Source: Ganoderma boninense (Eukaryota > Basidiomycota > Agaricomycetes > Polyporales > Polyporaceae). From it: a DNA stretch of 64,000 nucleotides. Below, piece after piece: positions 34,628-47,121 of this stretch (position 1 is the first letter of the stretch; every line of letters begins with the position of its first letter). Where the stretch lies: contig CM035305.1 in NCBI GenBank assembly GCA_002900995.3, forward strand, positions 4,806,908 through 4,870,907, written 5' to 3'. A program made the position numbers and the translations under genes. The notes under the pieces were generated by a model, which made no database searches, had not been told where the DNA came from, and was given only the letters and a program-made list of their open reading frames with translations.

Positions 34628-36431
34628 TCAACGAGAATCAGTCGCAAGCCTAGCCCAGGGCAATGTATTCTTCGGCAACTCATATGTCCAGTGTCCGTTC
34701 AGCCATGTCTCCTCTCCGTCTTCCTCAAACTCAAACAGCGGAGATGCCTTACCGTCCAGCTCCCGGAACTCGAGGTCCGTCACTGCTGCCCCCATTCCGA
34801 ACGCGCTTCCAACTCTGTCCCTCTGTGCGCCCGACCACCGTCCCTGTAGTGCGACACGTCTGAGCCTGCGACCGGCTGCTGCACGCGCTGCGATTACGCA
34901 TAATATGTCCGGGACATACGACACGCGCGACAACGTATATTCGCCCGACAGAAATCCGTCCCAAGCATCGCGTGTGCTGGAGGCGTCGATCAGCGCGAAC
35001 TCTTCCAGGAACGGGCACACGACGGGCAGCTCCTGCTCGAGGAGCGCGCACACGCCGAGGAGGGCCCGCGGTGCACCATCGAGGTGTGTCGACGCATGCT
35101 CTCTCCATTGATCCCTATTCCCACTCCGATAATCATCCCCTCGTGGATGCAGCCTCAGTTCGAGTGTGGTCAGCGCTATCGCAGCGTCCAAGAAGCGTGG
35201 GAGGACCTCGTCGTCATCCGCATCGACGGCGACACGGAGTTCAGTGAGCTGTGCGCAGGGGAGTGTCTGCCAAAGTCCCTTCCACCAGCCATACGTGTAT
35301 GTCTCCCAGCAGGCTGTACAGTTCGCGCAGGGCACAGACATGACAGAGCCATCGATGGCGAGCACGCGCGTACGGAACGCCAGTTTGTTACCGCACACGA
35401 CCATCTCGAGCGCGTTGGCGGCGGAAATCGGCGGGAGCTGTGGAAGCTGGGCCACCAGGGGGTCTATGTACCTGTCGGCGAGGAGATCGAGGAGGTGCAC
35501 AGCGACATCACGGGGCACGGCGAGGTGCCCGAGAAGCGACATGCTGCGCGTGAGGGGCGTCCGTACAACCGCAAGGCGGCGCAGGCGCGCCAGCGACTGT
35601 TGGCGCCAACTGGGGCTGTCCACCGAATAGCCAGAAGCCAACGGGGATGCGGAGGTCAGTGATGGCGAGGGACTGCAGTGCGGGTGTGCCCCGAAGGAGT
35701 TCGAGGAGGTCCTGGAGGCGAGGCTTGGACATCTGTCCCACATGCAAGTCGGTCAGCATCGGGAAGGACTGTCGAGGGAGGAAGGCGGGGTGAAAGAGCG
35801 CGAGGGCTCGCAGAGACGATGTTGAGTCGTCGAAGAGGACAGAGGCTTGCGGCATGGACTTCCGTGGGTTGAAGATCGACGAGTTGGGTGAAGAGGTAAT
35901 AAGAAGGTACTCGAGTGCCGGAGCGGGACGCACAAGAAGGTCAAGCTGGCAAGGATCGGAGAAGTCGATGAGCTCCAGGATACGGACGTGGTCCATGTGT
36001 GATGCAAGCTTGTTGGCAGCACGGGTGTCTGCTGTCAGGAAAACTGAAAGTGGGAGCTGTTTTGCGCGTTCCAAGAAGAGGAGGAAGAGGTGTCTGTCCA
36101 CCTGGATAGGCTTGTTCTGGAGATCGAGGACGGTGTTGCTCAGCGCCATCCAAAGTTCAGGCATGTCTAATGCAATCTCGCGCCATCGGTGGCACGTCTG
36201 GCTGAGTGAAAGCGGAAGATGGATATCAGTAGTACTGACCACGCCCGAGGAGGCTTTGTATGTTAGATTGGTGGTTTTCTTGAGGCGTAGAACGACACTG
36301 ATAAAAATCTCCCGAAGGAGTTCGGTCGGGAGTGTGTGCACGGGACAAGGATCGCTCGGAGGGCCGACGACCGTCTGAGTAGACGTAAGTCTGAACACTG
36401 TCAATGTACAATCTACGGATGAAGGCGTCAA
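34628..36431 (-). CDS. F-box protein with leucine-rich C-terminal part
   Basis: The F-box reads VHTLPTELLREIFI, followed by SLSQTCHRWREIALDMPELW, the usual basidiomycete form. F-box proteins link substrates to SCF ubiquitin ligases through Skp1. The remaining 450 or so residues have irregular leucine-rich segments (LPLSVFL, LEYLLITSS, LTDLHVGQMS, LTTLELRLHP). The frame that carries the F-box ends at 35508. The continuation to the stop at 34628 lies one base off and takes over at a C4 run (plus-strand 35643-35646). Removing one C would join DLRIP to LASGYSVDSPSW. That is probably a sequencing indel. The start is not settled: no ATG opens this frame, and an upstream coding exon near 36480-36540 (containing AADRCHALAREKRVLGRW) may belong to the gene. 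Confidence 0.75.
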
Positions 36432-36644
36432 CTTCTAAATCCCTGACAGTCTGTGTCATTGCACTTACGAGCGACCATCGGCCCAAAACTCTTTTTTCCC
36501 TTGCCAGTGCGTGGCACCGATCTGCAGCTTGATTCCTGCAGCAAGATAATGAGTTGAATCATAAGCATTCTATAACCAGTGTCAAGTCATATACATAGAT
36601 GTCTGACAACTTACGTGAAACCAGGGGAGAATTAGGCAGTATTT

Positions 36645-36677
36645 AGGAGGAGGAGGAGGAGGAGGAGGAGGAGGAGG
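36645..36677. repeat. (AGG)11 microsatellite
   Basis: Eleven AGG units in a row, in the non-coding stretch left of EFZ copy III. Confidence 0.9.
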
Positions 36678-36829
36678 TTGAGATTTCCGCGAGCACTGAG
36701 CAGTGACTTTAGTGAGTGCCAGCGGTGGCGGTTATAGGACACGTCTGCGCGCTCAATGCTGTGTATCAGGCATTAATAATGGAGGGTATGTTTTGAAGCG
36801 GAGCTAGAGTAATAGTTATTCGAGCTTAC

Positions 36830-36929
36830 TAAAAGTGGGCCCAGCGACAAGAGATTCTATACTCCGCGGGACCGCGTCAAGCGGTGCGCTCGTAGGCGGC
36901 CTTGTAGACGCTTTCTGAGTCTGACTCAT
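36830..36929 (-). other. Possible orphan first exon
   Basis: An ATG at 36929 opens MSQTQKASTRPPTSAPLDAV and runs about 100 nt to a good donor (GTAAGC at 36829-36824). It could be the first exon of the F-box gene or of a lost gene. I could not connect it to a following exon in frame. Confidence 0.25.
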
Positions 36930-37598
36930 CGTGAACATGGCTGATCTGTGCGGTATGTTCCCTGTTGTCGATGTTTGGACCGTCAATGCAGACTGATCCA
37001 AAGAGAAATTTGTCTCAACATGAATGTTCTCCGAACATCCTTGGCAGGTACCAGTGCAACACCAACACTTGCTCCACAGCCATACTGTGTGCATATCCAC
37101 GAGGTTTGAATTGGTAGAATTTCATGCCTTCACCATCGTCCCCGATATCAAGCGTGTCATCCCGTGGAGCTGGCGCTGGCAAGGAGGTGAGACTCCTGAT
37201 GTTCATCTCTACGGTGCCGGGTGACTCACGCTCTGCTCTAGATTCCAATTCAGTCCAGCCGGGGAGAATGTCTCCGAGCGCACTGTTGACAGGTCAGCAC
37301 GTAAGGCCAGCCACAGCGAGGCTGTGCGTCGCACTAGTTCAGAGCGAGATGGGCCTCCAGGGGTAAGCAGCGATCCCTCTCCTGTCAAATGTGGTCGAGG
37401 GATAAAAATGAACAAACGCCCACCATTGCTTTCATTCACCTATATCAACTCAAGGACCCGAAACTGCCTTTGAGTTTTCCTTTGGCCTCGACACGCTATG
37501 GCATCCTCCCAGTCGGTCTGTATTTGTATTTTCCCATCTCCTTCGGGCTTATCGCAACACTGACCGTCAATTTGATATTTCGGCTTTCGCAGTGCGAT

Positions 37599-40500
37599 AT
37601 GACGGATATTCTCACCGCTACGCCGACCAGGCAGTCCCGCAGTCTTCCCCCTCCACCCATCCCCGCTGTGACTTTCACCTCTTCAGATGACCGTTTACTT
37701 CAGGCCCGCCAAGAAAAAGATGCCTTTTTCGAGACGACAGAGCTACTGAACGCTGCAGACGCAAGCGTCCAGAGGTACACGGGACGACGCAACGTGAGCT
37801 ATCTAAACAAAGCTGGTCAGTCAAACAAGTTCATGTTGCGCAGGTTGCTGACAATAACCGACAGGAACCACACTAAGCGCAATACAGACAGATGTCTCAA
37901 AAGTGCAGAGCATAGCGTCTCCCCTTCAGGTCGTAATGGACACAGAGCCAGGGAAGGCAATACGGCAGACGATTTCCGCCATCGTAGAGGGTATTCCGGG
38001 GCTGCTGAAAGTCCTCGATGATGTCGCGCAAATCCATCCATTCATCAAAAGTTCGTATTTGTGAGACGCTTTCCAGTGATGATTGCGCTCACATTGATTG
38101 TTGGGTAGTCGCCGTCGGTGCATTTCGGGTCGCCGTGGAGCTCGACCTCAAGCGCAGGGACAATGACAAGAAGATATCTCTGATGTTTGTGGAGATGAGG
38201 GATATGATGGCCGTCCTTGTGCAGTGCGTTGATGTTGTCGGAACTTTGCGTCAATCGCTGACACTTGCTCATCCAGGCTGAAAGACATCAACAAGAACAA
38301 GCGCGCCGGAGAGGACAACACCACCATCTCCGGACGCATGCAAAACCTCGTCGATAAAACTGAGCAGGACATCAGGAAATGCGCGAATTCGTGCAACACA
38401 TACGCGAAGAAGAAGCTCCTGTCGAAGGTCGTACACAGCTCGTCCTGGAGCGACGAGTTCAAGGGGTACATCCAGGCATTCACGGATCGTCGTCGCGAGT
38501 TCGAGTTTGCGCTGTCGATCTATATCGGCCATGCCGTGAACAACGCGAATGACAAGCTTGTAACCATTGAAGAAAAGTATGTCTTCTCTGCCCTGTTTCG
38601 TCGTTTCCAAGTTCTCATCAACCGCTGACCAGAATGGATCGTGTCCTCCGATATCTCGATGCCTGCATGTCCCCTGAAGAACGTGAGCTCACAAAGCTCG
38701 TCAACGATAACGGCGGCCCAGACGCAGTCATGAGGGACGAGAACCTGCTTCGTGAGCTGTTCGAGAGCCGGATGACAGGCACAGGCGCAGGCATCTCTGC
38801 CCCAGACCGTAAGACGCGCCACGGGGGCGCTGCCGTGGACGAGTTCAAAGAGCTGCAGAAGGAGCTGCAGGAGGACGTGCAGACGGCCGTCCGCGAGAAT
38901 ATGGAGCAGTTCGAGGCCAAGTTCGTCATCCAGCAGCGCGAACTGGAGGAGAATTTGCGCAAGGCAATGCATCGCGAGGGCGATCGAGTCATTGACGCAG
39001 TCATCTCGGGACCACACGACAAGATTCTGGACCCGGTGAGTGGCTGCAGAGGTTACAGGTCCCGTTAGAAGACTAATTCTCATCCGCAGGATATTCACGA
39101 GATTTGGAAAGAAATGGTACGCGCCTGTCATGCTGATTGCGGCTCTCCAGAGCGCGTTTGCTGATGGACGAGGCAGCGCTGGCGTGGAAGTGTGAAGGAC
39201 CGGCATTTCGTCCTCGCTATGCGAGACTACTTCCGCGAGAAATTGGAGCAGGCTAAGCGAAGCAAGAACGCCGTGACGCCGACAGTTCCCGCCTCGCAGA
39301 TGAATGCACAGGATGAATGGACCTTGGAGTACATCAACGTAACCAGAGTCCAGCCCATCATCGAGGCTTTCGACGACGATGCCTCGGGTTTCATCACGGT
39401 GACAGAGGTCAACGCCTTCACTAAAGCGCGCCCAGAGAACTGGAGGTGAGTCTGTGGATTCTTATTGGCTTAGGATACGTGACCCGTTGTTTACTTCTCG
39501 CTGCTTTTGCAGTCTTCTACAGTGGCTTGCGTACTGGGCTGTCGGTAAGCGGCATATTATGACAAGTCTCGTAAAAATGAGAGGTTCACAGTTAGTTTTC
39601 AGGCCACCAAATTTCGATGAGCGACTACGCTGCAAAGATAGACATCCTACTTGCAAAGATGTTTGCACTCAAGATCCACGTCCTCCCAGCCAACCGGAAC
39701 GCGATGGAGCAATATATGTTCACGGTATGGACGATCGCCACTATGCTCACCGCCGCCTTCCGGCGAGTGGACGTGGACGAGCAGCTTCTTCACCGCTTCG
39801 AAGACTACACGGAGGCCGAAGAGAAGCGCTTGGCGGAGAACTTGAAGATCGCGAAGTACGACATTGACGCACAAGATACACTGGACCTGATCCGTGGACC
39901 AGGCCGTATCGAGAAGGTTAGTATTTTACCTGCATTGGCACCGAATGCTATTAAACGCCGTTTCTCACTGGAATGTGCAGCACGTCTTCCCTCTTCTGTA
40001 CCTGTTGTTGAAGCGCGACTTCGAGATCATGCGGCTCGCTCGCACTCAATGCCTTCATGTCGACGAGCTGTATGACTCCATGTGTACAATCCTTTGGGTG
40101 TTTTCGGCAGTGAATGATAGACACGATGATCTGGCAGGTGCGTCTATTGCTCAAGGGATCAGAAGTATTCGTGTGGCTGATTCGGACATTATGCAGATCT
40201 CTTCAAGCATCAGAAGCTTGATCCCACACAGCAATTCAAGATCTTCGCATTCGAGATGGTAAGTGCATCTAATGATTCAGAAACAGCGTCCAACTAACCA
40301 TATTGATGTCACAGTTCAAGTACTGGCATGACGAGGAAGAGATCTGGACGGTGAAGAAGCTGAAGGAAATGACATTCCTTGAGGTCGCATACGACGATAG
40401 CACAGAGGCCCAAAACGTCGACCCTGGCAGTCTCATCAACCACCCTCTTCAGTCCACGGAGGAGTTGTTCCATGCGCACCAGTTCGTCGAGACAGAAACA

Positions 40501-42228
40501 GACCAACAAGCAGACCCTGTGGTTCGGAACATGTGAGTCCTCGCTCTTGCCTTCTCCTTCCCGTGAACAGACCTTCATCATAATGTTGTGCATTTCTCAG
40601 ACTAGGCCACTGGTCCGGGTTCCTCGCGCGAGGCGACCTGTACCCCTCGCAGGCCATGGTCGCTCTCGACCTCCACGCCTCTGCCACGGACAGCAAGGGG
40701 TTCTACTGTAAAGGAATCGCGCCGAACGGCACGGACTGGAATCTGACCGGCCAGTGCGCAGTTTCAGAAGACGGCACGGCGCAGTACACCTTCAGCATCT
40801 CATACGGAGCTCGCTTCGACACGCAGTTCTTCTCCGGAGAGCTCGACTCTATCGGGACGACTCTGTCGGGTTCTTGGGGCTTCGACGAATCAAAGCCGTT
40901 CGCGTTCATCTTCAAACGTCTGTCCTCGGAGGTCATGCGCTTCTACCCCAGCCCCGCCGAGTTCGAGGCTAACAAGCCCCGTGCGCTGTGGCGTTTCGCG
41001 ATCTCAGCAACGATTGCGCAGGCTTGCTGGAAGATGGGATCGTGGGACTGGCTGCGAAGGCGATGGCAGACAGGGCAGCGCTACGCTGAGCTCGTCATCC
41101 GTCGAACCATATCCCCGCTTACGACTGAAGAGACCAGCGAGCTGTCCCGATGCCAGCGTACGATGACTCCAGAAGAAGCGCGTCTCTATCAGATTTTCAG
41201 GGACCTGCGTGAACGATCTGTGCCAGTCCATTGGTACGTAGCTTTGCTCATGCTCCGCGGTGTGTATCTGAGTTGTTTGGCCTTGGCTGACAATGGCACA
41301 ATGCAGGGCGATATATTGTGACATATGCGGGGAAGTCAACATCCGAGGTAGCCGCATCATCTGCGTCTCGTGCGGAATGAAGACCACGGTCGACCTGTGC
41401 AGCAAGGAGGAATGCCTGATGTCCGAGATCAGGCTGGACGTCCGCGACGACCTCATCTCTCCCCACCTCCCTTGTCACGACCTCCTCAAGCTGCGTGCTG
41501 CGATCCACCCGTTCCGTGAATTTGGGCAGGTGTATCGCACCGCGCAGTTCTCGCTGAAGACCATCCATCAACGTTTCGCAGATATGGCGTCCTCCGATAG
41601 TCTGGGCGAGAACGCGACAGCGAAGGAGCATCCAACGTGCGTGAAGTGCGGCGACCGTACGTCGCCGCCGTGCTGGTACTGCATAGAGTGCGAAGGTGCG
41701 TCTCTCCCATCTGGTTTCCTAAGAAGCACGTTACTGACCTCTCACGGCGCAGAGGACATCTTCGTGTGCGTCCCGTGCGATACCAAGCACGGCGGGATCA
41801 CCGCAGGCGAGCACAAGAAGACCCACGCGCTCGTCCGGTGCCAGTCGATCGACGCGCACGTCGACGCCGAGTCCGAACGCGCGGCGCAGCTCAACGCCCG
41901 CATGGGCACGCTGGAGACGAAGCTCAAGGACGTCCAGCACCAGGTCGAGGACAGCTTCGCGGGTGTCGACGCACGGATCACCGTCACGCAGGACCGCCTG
42001 ACCGGGCGGATGACGTCGCTCGACGAACGGCTGCAGCGCATCGAGGACTTGCTCCTGAACATTGGGCAGCGAGTGTTCGGGTCTCCTCCAGGAGACGGGG
42101 CGTTTTCACAGGCCGTGCTGCCGCAGAGGCCTGTGCGCAGCCAGACTTTACCTCTGCCGCGCGAGACAAGTGGTCCGCCAGAAAGCGAGTTTTCGGCATG
42201 GGTGAGGCAGATGAGGACGACGACGTGA
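37599..42228 (+). CDS. EFZ-family protein, copy III, intact, 15 exons
   Basis: Exons: 37599-37815, 37865-38050, 38109-38223, 38277-38576, 38633-39035, 39090-39116, 39177-39445, 39513-39544, 39603-39916, 39981-40137, 40197-40258, 40315-40532, 40601-41233, 41307-41695 and 41753-42228. Every junction is in phase and the product has 1265 residues. The order is: N-terminal helical part (FVEMRDMMAVLVQ); a charged coiled coil; a 27-nt exon (DIHEIWKEM); one canonical EF-hand loop (DDDASGFITVTE); a helical region with VFPLLYLLLKRDF; and a beta-rich domain (AQYTFSISYGARF, GTTLSGSWGF). Then come a first cluster (YCDICGEV..ICVSCG..DLC) and a second of ZZ type (CVKCG..CWYCIECE..FVCVPCD..HKKTHALVRC), and a terminal coiled coil. 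There is no signal peptide, so a cytosolic, calcium-responsive zinc protein is the best guess. It is convergent with FX gene C. Confidence 0.9.
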
Positions 42229-43099
42229 GGGCATGAAATCTATTGCATGTCTCCCCCATAGCTGGATATCGATATTACGCGATCATTAATACTGATCCAC
42301 CGCTCGTCTGAGTTCCCAGTACAACTGTGACACCGCGCTTGAGTGGCACCTTCACCTGTTGTTGTGCAGCGTCGGTCGGCTCGATGCTGCACTGGCAAGC
42401 GTCCGTACAAGTGCAGAAGGACCGAGGAAAGGAGGTAAATATACAAAGGAAAGAAGACGGAAAGAACACCAACTCCCCACCAACAGGAACCGTTGCGGGA
42501 TGAAGCCAGAAAACCGTGGAAGAACCGTTGGGGAGGATACCGTTGGGGAGGATAAGCATCATGACGCCCGGCTGGCAAAGTACGGTTGCTAGAGACGCGG
42601 GGACGGCAGACGAGGTCGCCGTAGAAGGCTGGAAGAAAGCAGTATAAGATGACATTTTGAAAGCTCGCGCAAATTCCATAAAGCAGCTGGAGCTGGAGAA
42701 AGTTACGCACGTAGGCAGTAGGGGAAGCCGTTACGGTGGAGCGAGCAGCGAGCAGACACGATAAGTGAGGCCGCGAACGTCCGAGTTCTGTCACCGTGCT
42801 CGAATGCGCCCACTCAGGCCTCAGGTCCATATACTATGCGCGATGTCGTCGTGAATGAGTGGAGTGTAGATTCCCAGAAGCGACAGCGGTAGCGAACTAG
42901 ATAGCGAGTGGGGAGATAAAGAGTGGGGAGTGCAGTAGACAGCGCCGAGCTGTAACCAGAACTAGCTAGATGATACAGTAAGCAAAACACAGATTCGAAC
43001 TCGAGTTCACAGCAAGCGGTTGCAAGAAAGCGCGAAAGCACAATAGCACCTGCACAAAATCCGTCTCCCCACACCCTCCCATCATCCACCCATCACAAA
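42229..43099. other. Tail-to-tail spacer between EFZ copy III and FX gene C
   Basis: I see no gene here. An open stretch of nearly 200 codons on the minus strand (42830-42240) shows no family match, no codon pattern like its neighbours and no intron logic. Confidence 0.5.
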
Positions 43100-44305
43100 T
43101 CACACATCCCCGAACCATGACGGCACATCCATCCCCATCTTCGCGAACATCGCGCCCGGGTCTCCCTCGCGGACGAACGTCCCATGCTTGATGTCCCAGT
43201 CCACACGCGCGAGCCCGCTCAGGATCGCGACGAGGCTTGCGGACGGCTCCTCGAGCGCGAATATCGACGCGTAGTGGCAGTAGCGCCCCCCGAGCCACTC
43301 GAACGCGAAGAGGTAGAGGAAGTAGCGCTCGAGGAGGGCGTTGGTGCGGGCGACGCCTGCAGAGGGGGAGAGCCAGCGGGAGAATGAGGCGAGGAGGAGG
43401 AACTTGCCGAAGGAGAGGAGGAGCGGGCCGTCGCGCAGGAAGGCGGGCTGCGGGCGGGGTGCGGGTTAGACTCATGGAGGTGAAGGATGAGGGAGGGAGC
43501 GGGGGAAGGAGCGCTATGGCGGGGGGCGAAGAGAGGAGAGAGACGTACGCAGAAGATGCTGCTGCCCCCGTCGATCTCCTCCGAGACGAAGAGCGTCACG
43601 AGGGCGACGTCGCGGTAGGGTATGACGCTGGGAGCGAGGAGACGCAGCCGGCGGGTGAAGACGTAGGAGGCCGCGGTGCGGTACTCGTTGTCCGCCCAGG
43701 AGCAGCGCAGCGCGAACCTCCACTTCTGAAACTTGTCGTCGGGAAGACCATTTAATAACACTGAAACGAAAAAGCGAAGATATCCTGCATCATTACAAGT
43801 TCACAGACAGCAGACTTGGACGTACAGCGGGTGTGGTCCATGCCACCTAGGTTCTCGAATCCAGTGGGCACGGTGAACCGGTCTGGGAACCTCCGGTACT
43901 CGTGGCGAGCCCAGGTGGCCACCTTCTGTATGATGTGTAGACTGGAGTCCTTTGTGACCTTCCGGGAGAGGCGGTTCGCTTCGAGGTGGGCGACATGGCC
44001 GAGTGCGAAGATGCCGTATACCTCGGGCAGGGTGAGCGTCGTGAGGGTGGGGAGGCGTCTGGGTTTGAAGGCGCGAAGTCGCCAATGTGCCGCGCACGCG
44101 AGGCCGTAGAAGGGGACGGGCCAAGTGCTCCACCACTTGGAGCATGTAGTAGATGTAGGTCAGCGAAGATGTGTGAATAATGCTGGAAGCGTTCGGGACT
44201 CACGCTAAAGCCTACTGCGGACGGGGGTCGCAGAGAATTGGCGCGCCCCCATGTGAGATCCACCCAGCTACACAGGTCTTCGAGTTGGCGGTCGACCCAG
44301 GGCAT
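43100..44305 (-). CDS. FX-family protein C, four exons, unknown function
   Basis: Exons 44305-44204, 44135-43826, 43760-43549 and 43447-43100 give 323 residues. Intron phases are 0, 1 and 0, exactly as in genes A and B. Exon 2 begins WWSTWPVPFYGLACAAHWRL, then PRRLPTLTTLTLPEVY, which aligns residue by residue with A and B. Exon 3 has KWRFALRCSWADNEYRTAAS and YRDVALVTLFVSEEI. Exon 4 holds a hydrophobic stretch, LLLSFGKFLLLASFSRWLS, and a C-terminal tail ending VPSWFGDV. The start codon chosen is the nearest ATG to the conserved part, because the frame further upstream is not kept in the relic at 51810-52430. The function is unknown. It lies tail to tail with EFZ copy III. Confidence 0.85.
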
Positions 44306-44999
44306 AGCGTGGAGGAGGGGGCCGGGGCCAGCCCAGAGAGCTTCTATCGTGACCGAACCAAGTGGCTCAAGGGAGACTCGGAGGGCAAGGAGTCGTTGAC
44401 GAGCATAGGCGTAGAGGTGGAAGAAGGCAAGAGGTGTACGTCTGCACTCGGCATGCCGCCGGAATCCGTACACGCGTCAAGATGAGAAGCCAGCGGAGCT
44501 GAAACTTCGCTGAAAACCTAAGCAAAGCCTTGTACAATAGGTTGTTCTTGTTCCTCATTTGCTGCTGCGTGGGACACCTGTCGGTGTACTGTGGACTCCG
44601 ACGGACTTGAGTACGACTCGAGGCGGGCTTGGACAATGGAATTCGAAGTCACGACTTGGGACGATGACGGATGAGGATATCATTAAACATACTGTCATTT
44701 CAATCGCGTGCTTGTGTCCTGATGCATGATAATAGAGGGAAATGTGAGGGCAAAATGTGTGAGTTGAACGTTGAACGTTGAAAGTCCAGAGAGGAGAGGT
44801 TGTAGGATCTCCGAAAAGCGTTAAAACTCAGACTCGGGAGATTTCAAGCGCCGACGATTGGAAGGCCACGTGCATCAGTAAGCGAGTGCTAAGTGAGTGC
44901 CTTGAACAGAATCCAGATTCTGCACCTGGAGTCGACGTCTCCGACCTGCAATCACATACGACAACCTCAACATCTAGCTGAACTGCTATGTCTACTGTC
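44306..44999. other. Upstream region of FX gene C
   Basis: The frame of exon 1 stays open to 44473, so a longer N-terminus is possible. Beyond that I see nothing coding. Confidence 0.45.
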
Positions 45000-46430
45000 A
45001 TGGCCTCTATACAACTACGATATACAGCATTCTATGTCCTCCATAATGCCCACTGGTCATCTCCTCGAGCCAATATCTGTCCGCTTGGATCCGCTCGGAG
45101 TTCTGCCTTCTTTCCACGGTGTCTCGGTTTTCTCTGATTCTGCTTGAACAGACATAGCAGGAAGCTCAATTTCCTTTATGGCAGAGTTCAGGCCAGGTTA
45201 TACACCCCGAAAACGTTCGACTCATCCATGTCTGGGACCTCCGCGAAGAGTTCGACCCCGCTGGTGCACATGTCCTAGCCCTACACATCTAAAACATGCA
45301 TCAGAGGCATGCAGTTGTCTCTTGTACGTTGCGCACACACTTTTTGGTATCCCCACCATCTCGGGCCACTGGTTCTTGCTGGCTGGCGGGGCGCAGGCCG
45401 GCCCTCTTACCTGCGACGTTGTCGTGACTTTGGGGGCATGCTTGGCTCTGTGTATAAAAGTGCCCCAGAGGCCACGGAGGGGCTGCGTCACAGGGTATTT
45501 GGAGCTTAGACCAGGATAGGCATTAGGGACGGCTGAACAACCATGGTGCGTGTCATGAGCACTCCGTACCGCCAATCTCGCTGCACTTCCGCGCGCTTGC
45601 CCGAAAACTTCTATCACAGCTCGCTGGCTTGTCCTTGAACTGCAAGATGAAGTCGGCATGATAGAACCGACCTTGTCGTCGCCGACTCCATCTTCCAGCG
45701 CTTCCTCCATCATGTCCTCTCCGAATTGTGCGGCTGCCTTCTCCGGAGGCTAAAACACTCTACTCTCTCCATCTCTTTCGCTGTGTCGGTGTGCTTCTCT
45801 GAGCCTCATTTTCAGGACCTTCAGGACGTCTCGTCAGCATCAGGAGCCATCGCGAAGCATACCCCTTCAATCGTTCAGCGTCTACGCTCTCCGACTGAAA
45901 CGTCTCCTCCCGCTGCCATCGGCTTGGACCAGTTTCCGCGTGACAGCATTCCCTCCACATTGACACGAAGGTAGCTCTGCCTTGGCGCCAGCGCGAACTC
46001 GAGTGGCTCACAGCTTGTGGCCCCACCACAGACCGGGTGTCCGCCGCCCGCGACGACGTTTGCGAGCTGGACCTCACATATCTCTTCCAGGACTTCACAT
46101 GCTTGTCCCCTCGATTCGCAATCACACCACTCGATGATACTGGTCGCTTCCTCCCTGCTTTTCGGGCATTCCTGATGGAAAGCGGGAGGTCGCTGCTTGT
46201 GCGCCAGATGGACGGAACGTGCGTTCAAGGTGGGGCGCATGGTACAGGACATCGAACCAGTCGAAACAGGAGCTCGCGCATGTTCTCCACGAGTCGTGAG
46301 CACATGCGGAGCCTCGTGGCTGGTGAGGATGTATGGTGCGGATCAGGCTGGTGGTCATGGGAGTGGTGGACGTCGATAGGGTGGTGCGCTCCTGAACCTA
46401 GTTGTCGTAGGAACCATCTCTATGCCTGAT
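45000..46430 (+). pseudogene. Unidentified relic X1, paralogous to the stretch at 52560-54620
   Basis: Several short segments match the later stretch in the same order. Examples are a shared ATTCTATG..CCACTGGTCATCTC-like block near 45030-45066, a coding-like block around 45420-45510, and one near 45690-45790 (DSIFQRFLHHVLSELCGCLL against SSVFPRILSHVPSELRGSLS at 53300). Frames are broken by many stops. The ancestral gene is not recognised. TATAAAAG at 45453 lies inside the relic and has no evident role. Confidence 0.4.
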
Positions 46431-47121
46431 TTCCTCTTTATTTACATATGAACGAAGGTGGAAAATTCCCAATCACCAGTCATGTTCACATTGTTTCCGC
46501 TGCGAACGAGCCTTTTGGGTAATTCTGATCACCCGTTAGAGATGTCCAGCACTTCTAAGGCCGCTGTGGCAATAAGCTTAGGTTCAATGTGGAGCTGAAC
46601 TTCTCGGAACTTCAACCTGATTGTGAGTCCTCTCCAACATATTGCATACATGCACCTGTTAAGACCACGACACAAAGGTCTACTTTTTTCAGGACAAGAC
46701 AGGCTACTCTAGAATGAGGAGGTGCTTGCATTGGATGGTGTTGGATGTGAAGCACGTAAATAACTCGACACAACGCTTCCAGAACTTCTAACTTAGACGT
46801 CATCGTTATGCTTCTCTTCCAGGTCTTCTCACAATGTGCCAGACGTGGTCCTGGGAGAATAGCAGATAGCCTCCCATCTCCTGTACACATGTATAATAGC
46901 TCGAGGATCCGCCGATGGCATTGCTTTCCCCCCAGATCCGCCGCTGTACGTTGTGGTGTCCTCATCCTCAGTCTGTACACATTATTATCTTCCATGATTG
47001 TTTCAAGTGCTCACTTTAAATCTTGGCTTTCTCAGATCGCCGTATCAGCAGTTTCCGCTTTCACCAAGCAGTCCAAGAGCCCCAGTGCCATACTGTGATA
47101 TCCATCTCTCTCAACCCACTC
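46431..47121. other. Upstream region of EFZ copy IV
   Basis: I see no gene. The region is AT-richer than its surroundings and should hold the promoter of EFZ copy IV. Confidence 0.45.

Larger units (their letters stand above)
36432..37598. other. Region between the F-box gene and EFZ copy III
   Basis: This holds possible 5' exons of the F-box gene (near 36480-36540 and 36830-36929, minus strand), an (AGG)11 tract, and the promoter of EFZ copy III near its right end. I could not resolve a complete second gene. Confidence 0.45.

Noticed and set aside
42240..42830. Open frame of 196 codons on the minus strand after EFZ copy III
   Set aside because: No family match, no conserved counterpart after copy IV and no typical codon use.
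45453..45460. TATAAAAG as a promoter
   Set aside because: It lies inside a decayed region with no gene downstream on that strand.
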